27,427 bases of DNA from Bacteroidetes bacterium UBA6161. GTDB lineage: Bacteria > Bacteroidota > Bacteroidia > NS11-12g > UBA955. Under the pieces are notes generated by a model. The model searched no databases. It was not told the DNA's origin and saw nothing but the letters and a program-made list of their open reading frames with translations. The stretch lies in assembly GCA_002422315.1 (NCBI GenBank), contig DIUJ01000068.1:1-27427 (forward strand). Reading direction: 5' to 3'. Positions 7,373 to 16,027 of this stretch are shown here, piece after piece (position 1 is the stretch's first letter; each line of letters begins with the position of its first letter). The translations under genes were made by a program, and so were the position numbers.

Positions 7373-7876
7373 ATGCAATATCAATTTAATGGTCAAGGTC
7401 ATAGTACAGAATTGAAAAAAAGTGGAATCGAAATTTTCTTAAATGAAAATCTTGTGGATGCCCAAATACAGTGGATAAAGCCCGGTAAATATGCTCATAT
7501 ATTGCTGAATAACAATGGTTATACCTTGCTTGTAAATAAAATAGATTCGGAAAACAAAACCATCAAAATTAGTGTAAATGGTTCGGAAATAGAATTGCAG
7601 GCCAAAGACCACATGGATAAATTGCTGGTAAGTTTGGGCTTGGATAAGCTTATGCATAAAAAAGTAAGTGAAATTAAAGCTCCAATGCCAGGATTAGTTT
7701 TAAAAGTTGTAGTGTCTCCAGGTTCTTCTGTTCAAAAAGGAGAAACTTTGTTGGTTCTAGAAGCCATGAAAATGGAAAACAGTATAAAAAGTCCTATAGA
7801 TGGTGTTGTAAAATCCATAAAAGTAGAAGCGAAACAAGCGGTAGAAAAAAATCAAATTTTAGTGGAATTTGAATAA
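7373..7876 (+). CDS. Biotin carboxyl carrier-type protein
   Basis: In this 167-residue cytosolic protein, residues about 100-167 form a biotinyl/lipoyl domain: APMPGLVLKVVVSPGSSVQK, then LVLEAMKMENSIKSP with the biotinylated lysine at 133 (EAMKM), then DGVVKSIKVEAKQAV. The first 95 residues are a beta-rich domain as in acyl-CoA carboxylase or decarboxylase biotin subunits of Bacteroidota. It would carry CO2 between a biotin carboxylase and a carboxyltransferase, but neither partner is encoded in the window. It sits 5 bases after the T9SS protein and 24 before the flippase, so it is probably co-transcribed with unrelated genes. Which carboxylase it serves is unknown. Confidence 0.88.
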   Translation: MQYQFNGQGHSTELKKSGIEIFLNENLVDAQIQWIKPGKYAHILLNNNGYTLLVNKIDSENKTIKISVNGSEIELQAKDHMDKLLVSLGLDKLMHKKVSEIKAPMPGLVLKVVVSPGSSVQKGETLLVLEAMKMENSIKSPIDGVVKSIKVEAKQAVEKNQILVEFE

Positions 7877-7900
7877 ATTATAGATTTACACTTGGTATAA

Positions 7901-9361
7901 ATGTCAACCAACAAAAGCTTTGTAAGCAATCAGATTTTTCTTCAGGTTTTAAATTGGTTGATTAAACCCGTTTGGATATTTCTTATCGACAGAGAAGTAC
8001 AGAACTTGCTAGGAGAGGAGGTGTATGGGAATTACTTTTTCTATCTAAATACAAGTTTAATCCTAATGTTACTTCTGGACTTTGGAATGCATAATTTTAA
8101 TGCAAAAGAAGTAGGTTTTAACCAACGATTTTTAAAAATAGGCACCCCGGGCTTGGCATGGCTAAAGTTATGCATGTCTATTCTTTACTTCCTACTTTTG
8201 TATTTCCTTGGTTTGAATTCTGTTTTTTTATTGGCTATAGGTTTAAATCAAGTATTAAGTTCTTGGATTCTATTTTATAGAACCTCATTGTCTGGCTTAC
8301 ATTTATTCAAATTCGATGCTATTTTCTCTGTTCTAGACCGCCTATTGTCGGTTTTTTTATTGTCTTTGTTTTTATTTTCAAATACCTTAAGACCTTTATT
8401 TACCATACAAACTTTTGTATATCTACAAACAGTAGCATTTGTTATTTCATTGTGCATATTACTCGTAGTAAGCAAGCAAAAAAATGCTTTGTATATTCTT
8501 CAAAAGCCTTCTTTAGTTAAGCTTAAAAAACTATTTGTCAGTAATTTGCCTTTTGCAATGCTAACTCTTTTAATGACTTTTTACATGCGTTTTGATGCAA
8601 TTTACATAAATATATTTTCGGAGAACTCTGATTTGCAAACAGGCCTCTACGCACAAGGGTTTAGAATGCTAGAGGCTTTATCTATGTATGCAATGATGTT
8701 TACTGGCATGCTCTTACCCTTATTTTCTAGGCAAATTAGTCAGCAAGTGGAAAGTTCAGATCTTTTAAACTTAGTTTTGAAATTTGTATGGATACCTGCC
8801 TTCTTTATGATGGTTTTGGCTTTATTTAAATCCAGAGAAGTGATGGAATTGCTGTATAACTATACAGACCCTGTAAACCGTATACAGGCATCAGATACTT
8901 TCAGGGTCCTTATGTTTGCTTTTATTCCAATGTCGGGTTCTTTGGTTTTAGGTACTTACCTTACAGCAGCCTCTAAACTCAAACAACTTATTTGGTCTTC
9001 TTTACTTGCTTTTTTAACCTTAACCATCTTTTCTATGGTTTTTATTACAAATAAAGGTTCTTTGGGAGCAGCATATAGTGTTTTTGCTGCCCAAGGGGTA
9101 GTTTTTATTTGTTTTGTACATGTTTACATAAAATTTAAGAATGAAAAATTGGTCCATTTTATTTTATCACAAAAGCAAATCTTGCTCTTTGGAGGCTTGT
9201 TGTACACATTGAATAGGATACTTTGGGCGATTTTTAATACCGATTTCGTGATTTTTTTAGGAGTAAATATTCTGCTTATAGTGTTGTTAGTCATAGTCTT
9301 AAAATTATTTAATTTGACTAATCTTAAGAAAATATTAAAGGATAGGATAAAAACAATTTAA
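7901..9361 (+). CDS. Wzx-like polysaccharide flippase (MOP superfamily)
   Basis: This 486-residue, very hydrophobic protein has about 12-14 predicted membrane segments. Its opening, with EEVYGNYFFYLNTSLILMLL and LLDFGMHNFNAKEVG, follows the G-x-Y...D-F-G pattern of Wzx/RfbX-type flippases. A central FMRFDAIYI-like segment (YMRFDAIYINIFS) and a loop with YAQGFRMLEALSMY are also typical. It would flip lipid-linked oligosaccharide units across the inner membrane. The Wzz-like and Wzy-like genes follow on the same strand, which supports this role over a drug/MATE transporter. No glycosyltransferase genes adjoin it, so the repeat unit must be built from elsewhere. Confidence 0.8.
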   Translation: MSTNKSFVSNQIFLQVLNWLIKPVWIFLIDREVQNLLGEEVYGNYFFYLNTSLILMLLLDFGMHNFNAKEVGFNQRFLKIGTPGLAWLKLCMSILYFLLLYFLGLNSVFLLAIGLNQVLSSWILFYRTSLSGLHLFKFDAIFSVLDRLLSVFLLSLFLFSNTLRPLFTIQTFVYLQTVAFVISLCILLVVSKQKNALYILQKPSLVKLKKLFVSNLPFAMLTLLMTFYMRFDAIYINIFSENSDLQTGLYAQGFRMLEALSMYAMMFTGMLLPLFSRQISQQVESSDLLNLVLKFVWIPAFFMMVLALFKSREVMELLYNYTDPVNRIQASDTFRVLMFAFIPMSGSLVLGTYLTAASKLKQLIWSSLLAFLTLTIFSMVFITNKGSLGAAYSVFAAQGVVFICFVHVYIKFKNEKLVHFILSQKQILLFGGLLYTLNRILWAIFNTDFVIFLGVNILLIVLLVIVLKLFNLTNLKKILKDRIKTI

Positions 9362-9366
9362 ACTAA

Positions 9367-9374
9367 TATTTTTG
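9367..9374 (+). promoter_or_regulatory. Candidate -7 promoter element before the Wzz-like gene
   Basis: TATTTTTG matches TAnnTTTG exactly and lies 25 bases before the ATG at 9400, a normal leader length for Bacteroidota. No convincing -33 TTG is seen. It could start a Wzz-Wzy-permease transcript. Confidence 0.5.
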
Positions 9375-9399
9375 CGTTCTGTAAATTTAGAAAACGAGA

Positions 9400-10446
9400 A
9401 TGAATCAAACCAATAACCCTACCTTAACATTTGAAGACCTTGTCGCCTTTTTTTGGCGTTGGAGAAAAAAACTAATTTTATTGTCCATAGTAATTGTAGT
9501 TTTATCTTCTGTGTTTTCCTCTCCATTTTTTATTAAACCCAAATACAAGAGTACTGTGATTTTTTATCCTACCACTACAAATTCTATTTCTAAAGCTTTA
9601 TTGCCCGAAGTAGGACAAAAAGCTGCGGATGTACTTGAATTTGGAGCAGAAGAAGAGGCAGAAAAAGCATTGCAGATACTACAATCTAGTAAACTTAGAA
9701 ACAAATTAATCAATCAGTTTAATTTGATGAAGCATTACAAGATAAATCCTAAGAAGGATAGTTACCCAATGTTGAAATTAGAAAGAAAAATGGAGTCTAA
9801 TTTTAATGTAAGTAGAACGCGATACCTTTCTATAAGAATAGATGTAATGGACGAAGATCCGAAAAAAGCCGCGGATTTTGCTACTGGAATGGCAAATCTA
9901 TACGATACCATTAAAACAGAAATACACAGAGAAAGAGCTTTGGAAGCATTAGAAATAGTGGGACGTGCAAACATGAACAAGGAAATGATGATTCAAGGAT
10001 TGCACAAGCAAATGCAAGAACTAGGACAAAGTGGGGTAACAAACTACGAGGAACAGTCTAAAGCTATTCAAGAGGCCATGATAAATGCGAGTAGACTTGG
10101 TTCTAGCCCACAGGTTTTAAATGATTTAATTATGCAGCAAGAGAACCTAGTTAAATTTGGTGGTTTATACCTTTCTATAGTAGACAAAATTAAATTAGAA
10201 GAAGAAAAGCTAAGTGATATTAGGGCGAAATACGATAGGGCGAAAATAGATGTGGAGGAAAATATGACCCACAAGTTTATGGTGAGCGATGCTTACCCGG
10301 CCGAAAAAAAATCGTATCCAGTTAGATGGTTAATAGTAGTAGTTTCTTTGTTCTCTGGATTAACCATAGCAAGTTTTATTTTTGCTTTAATTGAAAAATT
10401 GAACAAAATAAAACTAGAAAAAGAACAAGCAACAGTACAACCATAG
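9400..10446 (+). CDS. Wzz-like polysaccharide chain-length determinant
   Basis: The 348-residue inner-membrane protein has the classic layout of the Wzz/polysaccharide co-polymerase family: a short cytoplasmic start with TFEDLVAFFWRWRKKL, a first membrane segment (about 24-41), a long periplasmic region rich in helices (about 42-308), and a second membrane segment (about 309-331) followed by a charged tail. KPKYKSTVIFYPTT after the first segment is the usual Wzz beta-strand entry. There is no C-terminal tyrosine-kinase domain, so it resembles Wzz or PCP-1 rather than Wzc. Its role would be to set polymer length for the neighbouring Wzy-like enzyme. Its stop overlaps the GTG of that gene by one base (TAGTG), suggesting coupling. 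Confidence 0.82.
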   Translation: MNQTNNPTLTFEDLVAFFWRWRKKLILLSIVIVVLSSVFSSPFFIKPKYKSTVIFYPTTTNSISKALLPEVGQKAADVLEFGAEEEAEKALQILQSSKLRNKLINQFNLMKHYKINPKKDSYPMLKLERKMESNFNVSRTRYLSIRIDVMDEDPKKAADFATGMANLYDTIKTEIHRERALEALEIVGRANMNKEMMIQGLHKQMQELGQSGVTNYEEQSKAIQEAMINASRLGSSPQVLNDLIMQQENLVKFGGLYLSIVDKIKLEEEKLSDIRAKYDRAKIDVEENMTHKFMVSDAYPAEKKSYPVRWLIVVVSLFSGLTIASFIFALIEKLNKIKLEKEQATVQP

Positions 10447-11903
10447 TGCATTATTTTAGTCAAAAATATCACACTGTTTGGTTTTTTGCACTTGGGCTAT
10501 GTGTAGCCATGGTGCAAATGCTACTGTTTTATTTGGAAATACCCGAAGCGAGTATTTTTCCATTATTATTGGTTGGTTTATGGGCCGCAATTAGTTATCC
10601 TGTATATTTTGTTGTTGTTATATCTGCATTAGTTCCTTTGTCTATTCAGATAGATGATGTTGGATTGGGGCTGGGGTTAGCAGTTCCCACAGAACCCATG
10701 ATGATTTTGTTTTTTACCTTGCTAGTACTTCGTTTAATTCTTAATTTTTCTGTAGACTATGCATTTCTAAAACATCCAATTGTTTTGGCTAGTATTTTAT
10801 ACCTTTTTTGGTATTTTATAACCGCACTTACTAGCTCTATGCCACTTGTTTCTTTAAAATCATTTATCGCAAAATGTTGGTTTGCAGGGGTTTTTTTCTT
10901 TTTCTTATCCAATCAATTGGTCAATAAAAAAATTATTAAAACATTGCTTGTTGCCACTATAGTAGGGGCAACCATAATGGTACTATATACAGTTTTGAGA
11001 CACGCTTCAGAGGGCTTTGTAAGAACACATTCGTACACTATTATGCGACCTTTTTTTAGCGACCATGGTATTTATGCAGCTTTTATCGCCATGTATGTAC
11101 CAGTTCTTTTTGTATTTGTTTTTTATGGCAAATCCTTCAATTTCAACCGTTTTTGGAGAGCCGTCTTTTTTGGACTTTTGGGACTTTTTGTATTGGGCAT
11201 CGTGTTTTCCTATACTCGTGCCACATGGTTAAGTATAGTTGCCATGATAGGTTTTGGAGTATTGGTTCGTTACAAGGTAAAGTTCAAACAACTGCTCACT
11301 TTTTTAATTATTGCTTTGACTGTTTTAAGTTGGCAAAGTGAGCGAATCTTGTATGAATTGTCTAGAAACAAACAAGATTCTGCAGATAGGCTAGAGAACC
11401 ATATAAAATCGGTAGGAAATATTTCTACAGATCCCTCCAATATGGAAAGGATTAACAGATGGAAATGTGCTGTAGCAATGGCCAAAGAAAGACCAATCTT
11501 TGGATTTGGACCATACACCTATACTTTCCAATATGCACCATTTCAGCGGCCGGAAGATTTAACCATTATAAGTACCCATGCAGGTACTTTAGGAAACGCA
11601 CATAGTGAATATTTTATGGCTCTTTCTGAAATGGGTTTTATTGGGCTGATTTTACTCTTTGCTTTGTTTATGTCGTCTATTTATGTAGGGCTAAAGTTGT
11701 TTAGAGAATCCAAAGTACTTTGGGTGAGAAATCTTTCCATTGGCCTCATATTAGGCTTGGTTACTTATTATTCTCATGCATTTTTAAATAACTATTCAGA
11801 ATACGATAAAATAGGGGTGCCATTATGGAGTTTTTTAGCAATTCTTACCGCATTGGATTTGTACCATTCCGAAATAAAAAAACAACCCCAATCTATTGCA
11901 TAA
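10446..11903 (+). CDS. Wzy / O-antigen ligase-like membrane protein
   Basis: In this 485-residue polytopic protein with about 11-12 predicted membrane segments, the Wzy_C/WaaL-type region is recognisable: FSYTRATWLSIVAMIGFG near the middle, then a large periplasmic loop with RINRWKCAVAMAKERPIFGF, and THAGTLGNAHSEYFMALSEM with the conserved His before the next segment. It is either the polymerase that joins flipped repeat units or the ligase that moves polymer to a lipid carrier; sequence alone cannot separate these. The start is GTG at 10446, sharing its G with the stop of the Wzz-like gene. Placement after Wzx-like and Wzz-like genes favours a polymerase role. Confidence 0.78.
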   Translation: MHYFSQKYHTVWFFALGLCVAMVQMLLFYLEIPEASIFPLLLVGLWAAISYPVYFVVVISALVPLSIQIDDVGLGLGLAVPTEPMMILFFTLLVLRLILNFSVDYAFLKHPIVLASILYLFWYFITALTSSMPLVSLKSFIAKCWFAGVFFFFLSNQLVNKKIIKTLLVATIVGATIMVLYTVLRHASEGFVRTHSYTIMRPFFSDHGIYAAFIAMYVPVLFVFVFYGKSFNFNRFWRAVFFGLLGLFVLGIVFSYTRATWLSIVAMIGFGVLVRYKVKFKQLLTFLIIALTVLSWQSERILYELSRNKQDSADRLENHIKSVGNISTDPSNMERINRWKCAVAMAKERPIFGFGPYTYTFQYAPFQRPEDLTIISTHAGTLGNAHSEYFMALSEMGFIGLILLFALFMSSIYVGLKLFRESKVLWVRNLSIGLILGLVTYYSHAFLNNYSEYDKIGVPLWSFLAILTALDLYHSEIKKQPQSIA

Positions 11904-11907
11904 TCCA

Positions 11908-12951
11908 ATGTCTATTTGGTTTAAAATATGGAAATATCCCCTCGGAAAAATAGGTTTAATATGGGTTGTATTATGCTCCATAGTGGCATTGAGCGGTTAT
12001 TTGATTTTGCCAGACAAGTCTCCAAATGCCTCTAGAATTGCCTTGTATGCAGCTTTTGAACCTCCTTTTACCAAGGTAAAACAAATTTCTTTGAAAAAGG
12101 AAAACAAATTAAGCACTTGGGAAATATGGCTTCATGGAGACCCCTCAGCGGCAGAATCTTTCCTCTTTTCTCATCTTACTTTTTCCGAAGATTCTTTTTT
12201 CCTTTGGTACAATTTACAAGAAAACACAAACTCTTTGGTTTTTTCAGACCAAATCCAATCATTAACTAAGTATAAAATCCAATCTTTTACTTTTTATTTA
12301 GGTTCCGATGCTTTGGGAAGAGATGTTTTTAGTCGTATTTTACTTGGTACCCGGATTTCTTTATCTGTTGGAATTATCGCTGTATTTATTTCGGTTTTTT
12401 TAGGAACTATGCTTGGTCTTATAGCGGGTTACTATGGTGGCGTAATAGATAAGTTAATTATGTGGTTTGCCAGTGTTTTGTGGTCCATACCTACTTTGCT
12501 TTTGGTATTGTCTATCAGTTTTGCTCTTGGTAAAGGGTTTTGGCAAATCTTTATTGCCATTGGCATTGGTAGCTGGGTAGAACTTACAAGGATAGTAAGG
12601 GGAGAGGTATTGAGTATAAAACAAAAAGAATATATACATGCAGTTAGATTATTAGGAGTTAGTAATTTTTCTATATTAACCAAGCATATTTTACCAAACT
12701 TGTTGCCTTCCATCACCGTCATAGCTGCTTCTAATTTTGCATCGGCAATACTGTTGGAATCTGGTTTGAGTTTTTTGGGATTGGGTGTAAAACCCCCAAC
12801 TCCTAGCTGGGGTATTATGATTCAAGAATATTTTGGATTTATCGTTTTGGATAAAGCATATTTGGCCTTGGTCCCAGGATTTGTAATTATGTCTCTGGTT
12901 ACATCCGTAAACTTTATAGGAATGGCTTTAAGAGAAGGCTTTGAAAAATAA
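11908..12951 (+). CDS. Peptide/nickel ABC transporter permease (OppC/DppC family)
   Basis: The 347-residue inner-membrane permease carries the family hallmark LGSDALGRDVFSRILLGTR before the core and the EAA-type coupling loop EYIHAVRLLGVSNFSILTKH, then ESGLSFLGLGVKPPTPSWG, which is typical of DppC. The start chosen is ATG at 11908; a TTG 12 bases upstream, overlapping the previous stop, is also possible. Between the first membrane segment (about 14-34) and the conserved core is a region of about 95 residues, predicted periplasmic, with no motif I recognise. The partner permease, ATPases and binding protein are absent, so its substrate (probably peptides) is uncertain. Confidence 0.85.
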   Translation: MSIWFKIWKYPLGKIGLIWVVLCSIVALSGYLILPDKSPNASRIALYAAFEPPFTKVKQISLKKENKLSTWEIWLHGDPSAAESFLFSHLTFSEDSFFLWYNLQENTNSLVFSDQIQSLTKYKIQSFTFYLGSDALGRDVFSRILLGTRISLSVGIIAVFISVFLGTMLGLIAGYYGGVIDKLIMWFASVLWSIPTLLLVLSISFALGKGFWQIFIAIGIGSWVELTRIVRGEVLSIKQKEYIHAVRLLGVSNFSILTKHILPNLLPSITVIAASNFASAILLESGLSFLGLGVKPPTPSWGIMIQEYFGFIVLDKAYLALVPGFVIMSLVTSVNFIGMALREGFEK

Positions 12952-13120
12952 GCTCCAATTGGCCTTAGGGTTCATTTTTGTAAGGTGTGTGTGCAATGTA
13001 TTTCTACCATTTTAACTCAAAATTTCTATTACTTTACTAACACTCTGTTTGTCTTAGACAAATACTCTATAAAACAGATTAATTATGGAGAGTGGATAGT
13101 GCAAAATCCAATCCTATCCT

Positions 13121-13128
13121 TATTTTTG
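13121..13128 (+). promoter_or_regulatory. Candidate -7 promoter element of the foldase operon
   Basis: TATTTTTG, an exact TAnnTTTG match, lies 33 bases before the ATG at 13162. The 210-base gap upstream makes this the likely operon start. A hairpin TTTGTC-TTA-GACAAA (13048-13062) lies about 60 bases upstream of it. Confidence 0.55.
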
Positions 13129-13161
13129 CAAACTAATTTGTAAAATAATAATTATTCTGTT

Positions 13162-15144
13162 ATGAAGAAAACTTTTCTAGGCTTTTTGTTAGTTTCATTC
13201 TTTTCGATTTCGTTACTTGGTCAAAATTCCAACGATTGGATATTTAGCTACGGCGCAAACAAGGTAAGTGTAAAGGAACTTGAAAGGGGGATTCTGAAAA
13301 ATCAACCCGGGGCTACACTTAAACTTTCAGAGTCTGATATTGATGAATATTTGCAACTGTACACTAACTTTAAACTAAAAGTTCAAAGTGCGCTAGACCA
13401 AAAACGCGATACTTCTTATGAATTTTTGGCAGAACTTTTAGAATATAAAAAGCAAATGACCCGTCCTTTTTTAACGGACAAAGAGGTTACAGAACAATTA
13501 ATGCAAGAAGCTTACGATAGGTTAAAATACGAAGTAAATGCTTCTCATATTTTAATTATTGTTAAAAACTTTGACAATGCGGCAGATACACTTAGAGCAT
13601 TTACTCATTTAGACAGTATCCGTAAGCAAATATTGAACGGTAATCTAACTTTTGAAAATGCAGCAGAACTATTTTCTGAAGATCCTTCTGCTAAATCAAA
13701 CAAAGGCGAATTAGGCTATTTTACAGCATTTGAAATGGTTTACCCATTCGAGTCACAAGCATTCACCACCGAAGTAGGATCTGTAAGTCAAGTGTTTAAA
13801 ACAAGTTTTGGTTACCATATTTTAAAATTAAACGACAAAAGGAATTCTTTGGGTGAAGTAAAAGTAGCGCACCTTATGCTTACTCTAAATGCAAACTACA
13901 CCGCAGAGGAAGATGCAAAAGCTAAAGAAAGAATAGACGGGATATATCAAAAACTAATTTCTGGAGAAAAAACTTTTGAAGAATTGGTGCAACTGTATTC
14001 TGAAGATGTAAGTTCTAAAAAAATTGATGGTGAATTAAATTGGTTTAGTAGAACAAGCCAATTCCCTCCCGCATTTAAAGATGCAGCTTTTGCGCTAAAA
14101 ACCAATGGCGAATATTCTAAACCTGTAAAAACACCCTATGGTTACCATATTCTAAAAAGAATAGATTACAAACCTCTGGAATCTTATGAGAGAATGAAAC
14201 AAAATTTGTCTCAAAGAGTAAACAGAGACAGCAGGTCTTCTAAAAATACTATTGCAGTATACAACAGAGTAGCCAAAGAATTAAATCTTGTAGAGAATGC
14301 GAAAAATTACAAAAAGTTTGTTAAAACCTCTGTTGGCAAAGATTTTAACTCTGGAGAATGGAAATACAAGGCAAACAAAAACCAAAACAACATTTTGTTT
14401 TCTTTTGCAAACCAAAATATTACAGTAAAAGAGTTTGCAGATTTTATTGAATCAAACCAAAGCAAAGTAGAAAATGCTTCGATTTCTGCGGTAGTTGACA
14501 AGCATTACGATAATTTTAAAAAATATAAGGTAATGTCTTTTTATGAAACAAACTTGGAATCCTACAACGAAGAGTATAAATATTTACTCCAAGAGTACAA
14601 GGAAGGCATTCTTTTATTTGGATTAATGGATGAAATGGTTTGGGCTAAAAGTTTGAAAGATTCTTCAGGATTAGAAAAATATTTTTCTGAAAATAGAGCA
14701 AAATACCAATGGCAAGACAGAGTGGATGCTCATATTTACACCTTCTCAGATTTGGAAGAAGGAAAAAAATTAAATGCATTAATCGCCAAAAATATTTCTA
14801 ACGATAGTATTATATCTTTATACAAAAAAGGAAACTCTCTAGCTATATCCGTAAGAAATGGCAAGTTTGCAAAAGGAGACGATCCAATAATGGATGAACT
14901 GAGCTCCAAAATTAATAAGCCAGGAGTATACAATAGCAACAATGGCAATGGAGTGTATTACTTAATAAGAGTAAATAAATTATTGCCTGCAGGCCCTAAA
15001 GAGTTAGACGAAATTAGAGGCCCTGTATCTAGCGATTACCAAGATGTTTTAGAAGATAAATGGTTAGAGGAATTAAGAAAAACCTATCCTGTTGTAGTTA
15101 ATCAGGAGGTTTATAAGGCTCTTGTACAGAAACTAACAAAATAA
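13162..15144 (+). CDS. Periplasmic peptidyl-prolyl isomerase with two parvulin domains
   Basis: This 660-residue protein starts with a signal peptide (MKKTFLGFLLVSFFSISLLGQ). After an N-terminal helical chaperone-like part come two PpiC/parvulin domains, at about 124-226 (VNASHILIIV ... GELGYFTAFEMVYPFE ... TSFGYHILKL) and 231-334 (VKVAHLMLTL ... GELNWFSRTSQFPPAF ... TPYGYHILKR). The last 320 residues are an unrecognised, probably helical region. It should catalyse proline isomerisation and chaperone unfolded outer-membrane proteins in the periplasm. It is the first gene of a compact group with a SurA_N-like lipoprotein, SurA and MoxR, an arrangement common in Bacteroidota. It may serve beta-barrels such as TonB-dependent transporters; this last point is inference. 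Confidence 0.9.
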   Translation: MKKTFLGFLLVSFFSISLLGQNSNDWIFSYGANKVSVKELERGILKNQPGATLKLSESDIDEYLQLYTNFKLKVQSALDQKRDTSYEFLAELLEYKKQMTRPFLTDKEVTEQLMQEAYDRLKYEVNASHILIIVKNFDNAADTLRAFTHLDSIRKQILNGNLTFENAAELFSEDPSAKSNKGELGYFTAFEMVYPFESQAFTTEVGSVSQVFKTSFGYHILKLNDKRNSLGEVKVAHLMLTLNANYTAEEDAKAKERIDGIYQKLISGEKTFEELVQLYSEDVSSKKIDGELNWFSRTSQFPPAFKDAAFALKTNGEYSKPVKTPYGYHILKRIDYKPLESYERMKQNLSQRVNRDSRSSKNTIAVYNRVAKELNLVENAKNYKKFVKTSVGKDFNSGEWKYKANKNQNNILFSFANQNITVKEFADFIESNQSKVENASISAVVDKHYDNFKKYKVMSFYETNLESYNEEYKYLLQEYKEGILLFGLMDEMVWAKSLKDSSGLEKYFSENRAKYQWQDRVDAHIYTFSDLEEGKKLNALIAKNISNDSIISLYKKGNSLAISVRNGKFAKGDDPIMDELSSKINKPGVYNSNNGNGVYYLIRVNKLLPAGPKELDEIRGPVSSDYQDVLEDKWLEELRKTYPVVVNQEVYKALVQKLTK

Positions 15145-15157
15145 AAAAAATAGCCCC

Positions 15158-16027
15158 CTGAAAAAGTTTTCCAATATATTGACTGCCTTTGTTTTTTTAT
15201 CCTTATTGGTAGCTTGTTCTTCCAATGAAGATAGGAAAGGCAATTCCGTAAAGTTGGCTAAAGTTGGGGATTATACTCTTCTGTTGGAGGATGTAAATCC
15301 TGCCTTGTTTGCAGGGTTAACCAAACAAGACAGCGTGGCTAAATTAAAGCAGTTTACACAACAGTGGATAGATGAACGTATTTTTTTAGAAGAAGCAGAA
15401 AGTATTTTGTCGGACGATGAGAAAGAAATAAGTCAAAGAATAGAGGCATACCGTCAAAATATTTTGGTGTATGAATTAGAAAAAAAATGGGCTAGTACTT
15501 TCGCCGACACTATTATTTCAGAAGAGGAACTAAACAATTATTATGAAAAGAATAAGGAAAACTTCTTACTCAAGAAAAATATAGTTCAAATAAGATACCT
15601 CAAGGTAGATAAAGATTTACCTAAAAAAGAATTGGATAAAGTAGTTGGATACATTCAAAATCCAAATCCTAAAAACGATAGCTTACTTAGAATATTTGCA
15701 GAAACCAAAGCAGATAATTATTACTTAGAAAATAATTGGCTCCTATACGAAGATGTGTTAAGAGAAATTCCAATTTCACAATCCTATTCTCAGGAAAGAT
15801 ATCTAAGGTCTAACCGTTTTGTGAAACTGGTAGAAAACGAATTGTTGTATCTTGTTTATTTTGTAGATTTTAAGGTAAGAGATGAAATATCTCCTATAGA
15901 GTTTGAGTTAGAAAATATAAAACAATACATTAGGCTTCAAAGACAAGAAAAATGGCTTTCGGAAAAGCGAAACAAACTTGTTCAAAAGGCTAGAAAAAAT
16001 AACAAAATTAAAATATGGTTAAAATAA
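15158..16027 (+). CDS. Lipoprotein with SurA N-terminal-like chaperone domain, no parvulin domain
   Basis: The frame encodes 289 residues if begun at CTG 15158, which restores a proper lipoprotein signal (M)KKFSNILTAFVFLSLLVAC with lipidated Cys20. The first standard alternative start, TTG at 15179, would remove the two lysines of the n-region, so I prefer the CTG despite its rarity. The mature part begins VKLAKVGDYTLLLEDV, then QFTQQWIDERIFLEEAE, resembling the SurA_N domain that precedes parvulin units, but no catalytic parvulin domain follows. It probably works as a membrane-anchored chaperone together with the flanking isomerases. It is 13 bases from the upstream stop and overlaps the SurA gene by 13 bases. 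Confidence 0.78.
   Translation: MKKFSNILTAFVFLSLLVACSSNEDRKGNSVKLAKVGDYTLLLEDVNPALFAGLTKQDSVAKLKQFTQQWIDERIFLEEAESILSDDEKEISQRIEAYRQNILVYELEKKWASTFADTIISEEELNNYYEKNKENFLLKKNIVQIRYLKVDKDLPKKELDKVVGYIQNPNPKNDSLLRIFAETKADNYYLENNWLLYEDVLREIPISQSYSQERYLRSNRFVKLVENELLYLVYFVDFKVRDEISPIEFELENIKQYIRLQRQEKWLSEKRNKLVQKARKNNKIKIWLK

Noticed and set aside
13048..13062. Hairpin TTTGTC-TTA-GACAAA as a terminator for the permease gene
   Set aside because: No T-run follows, and it lies about 100 bases after the stop; a chance or operator-like palindrome is as likely.
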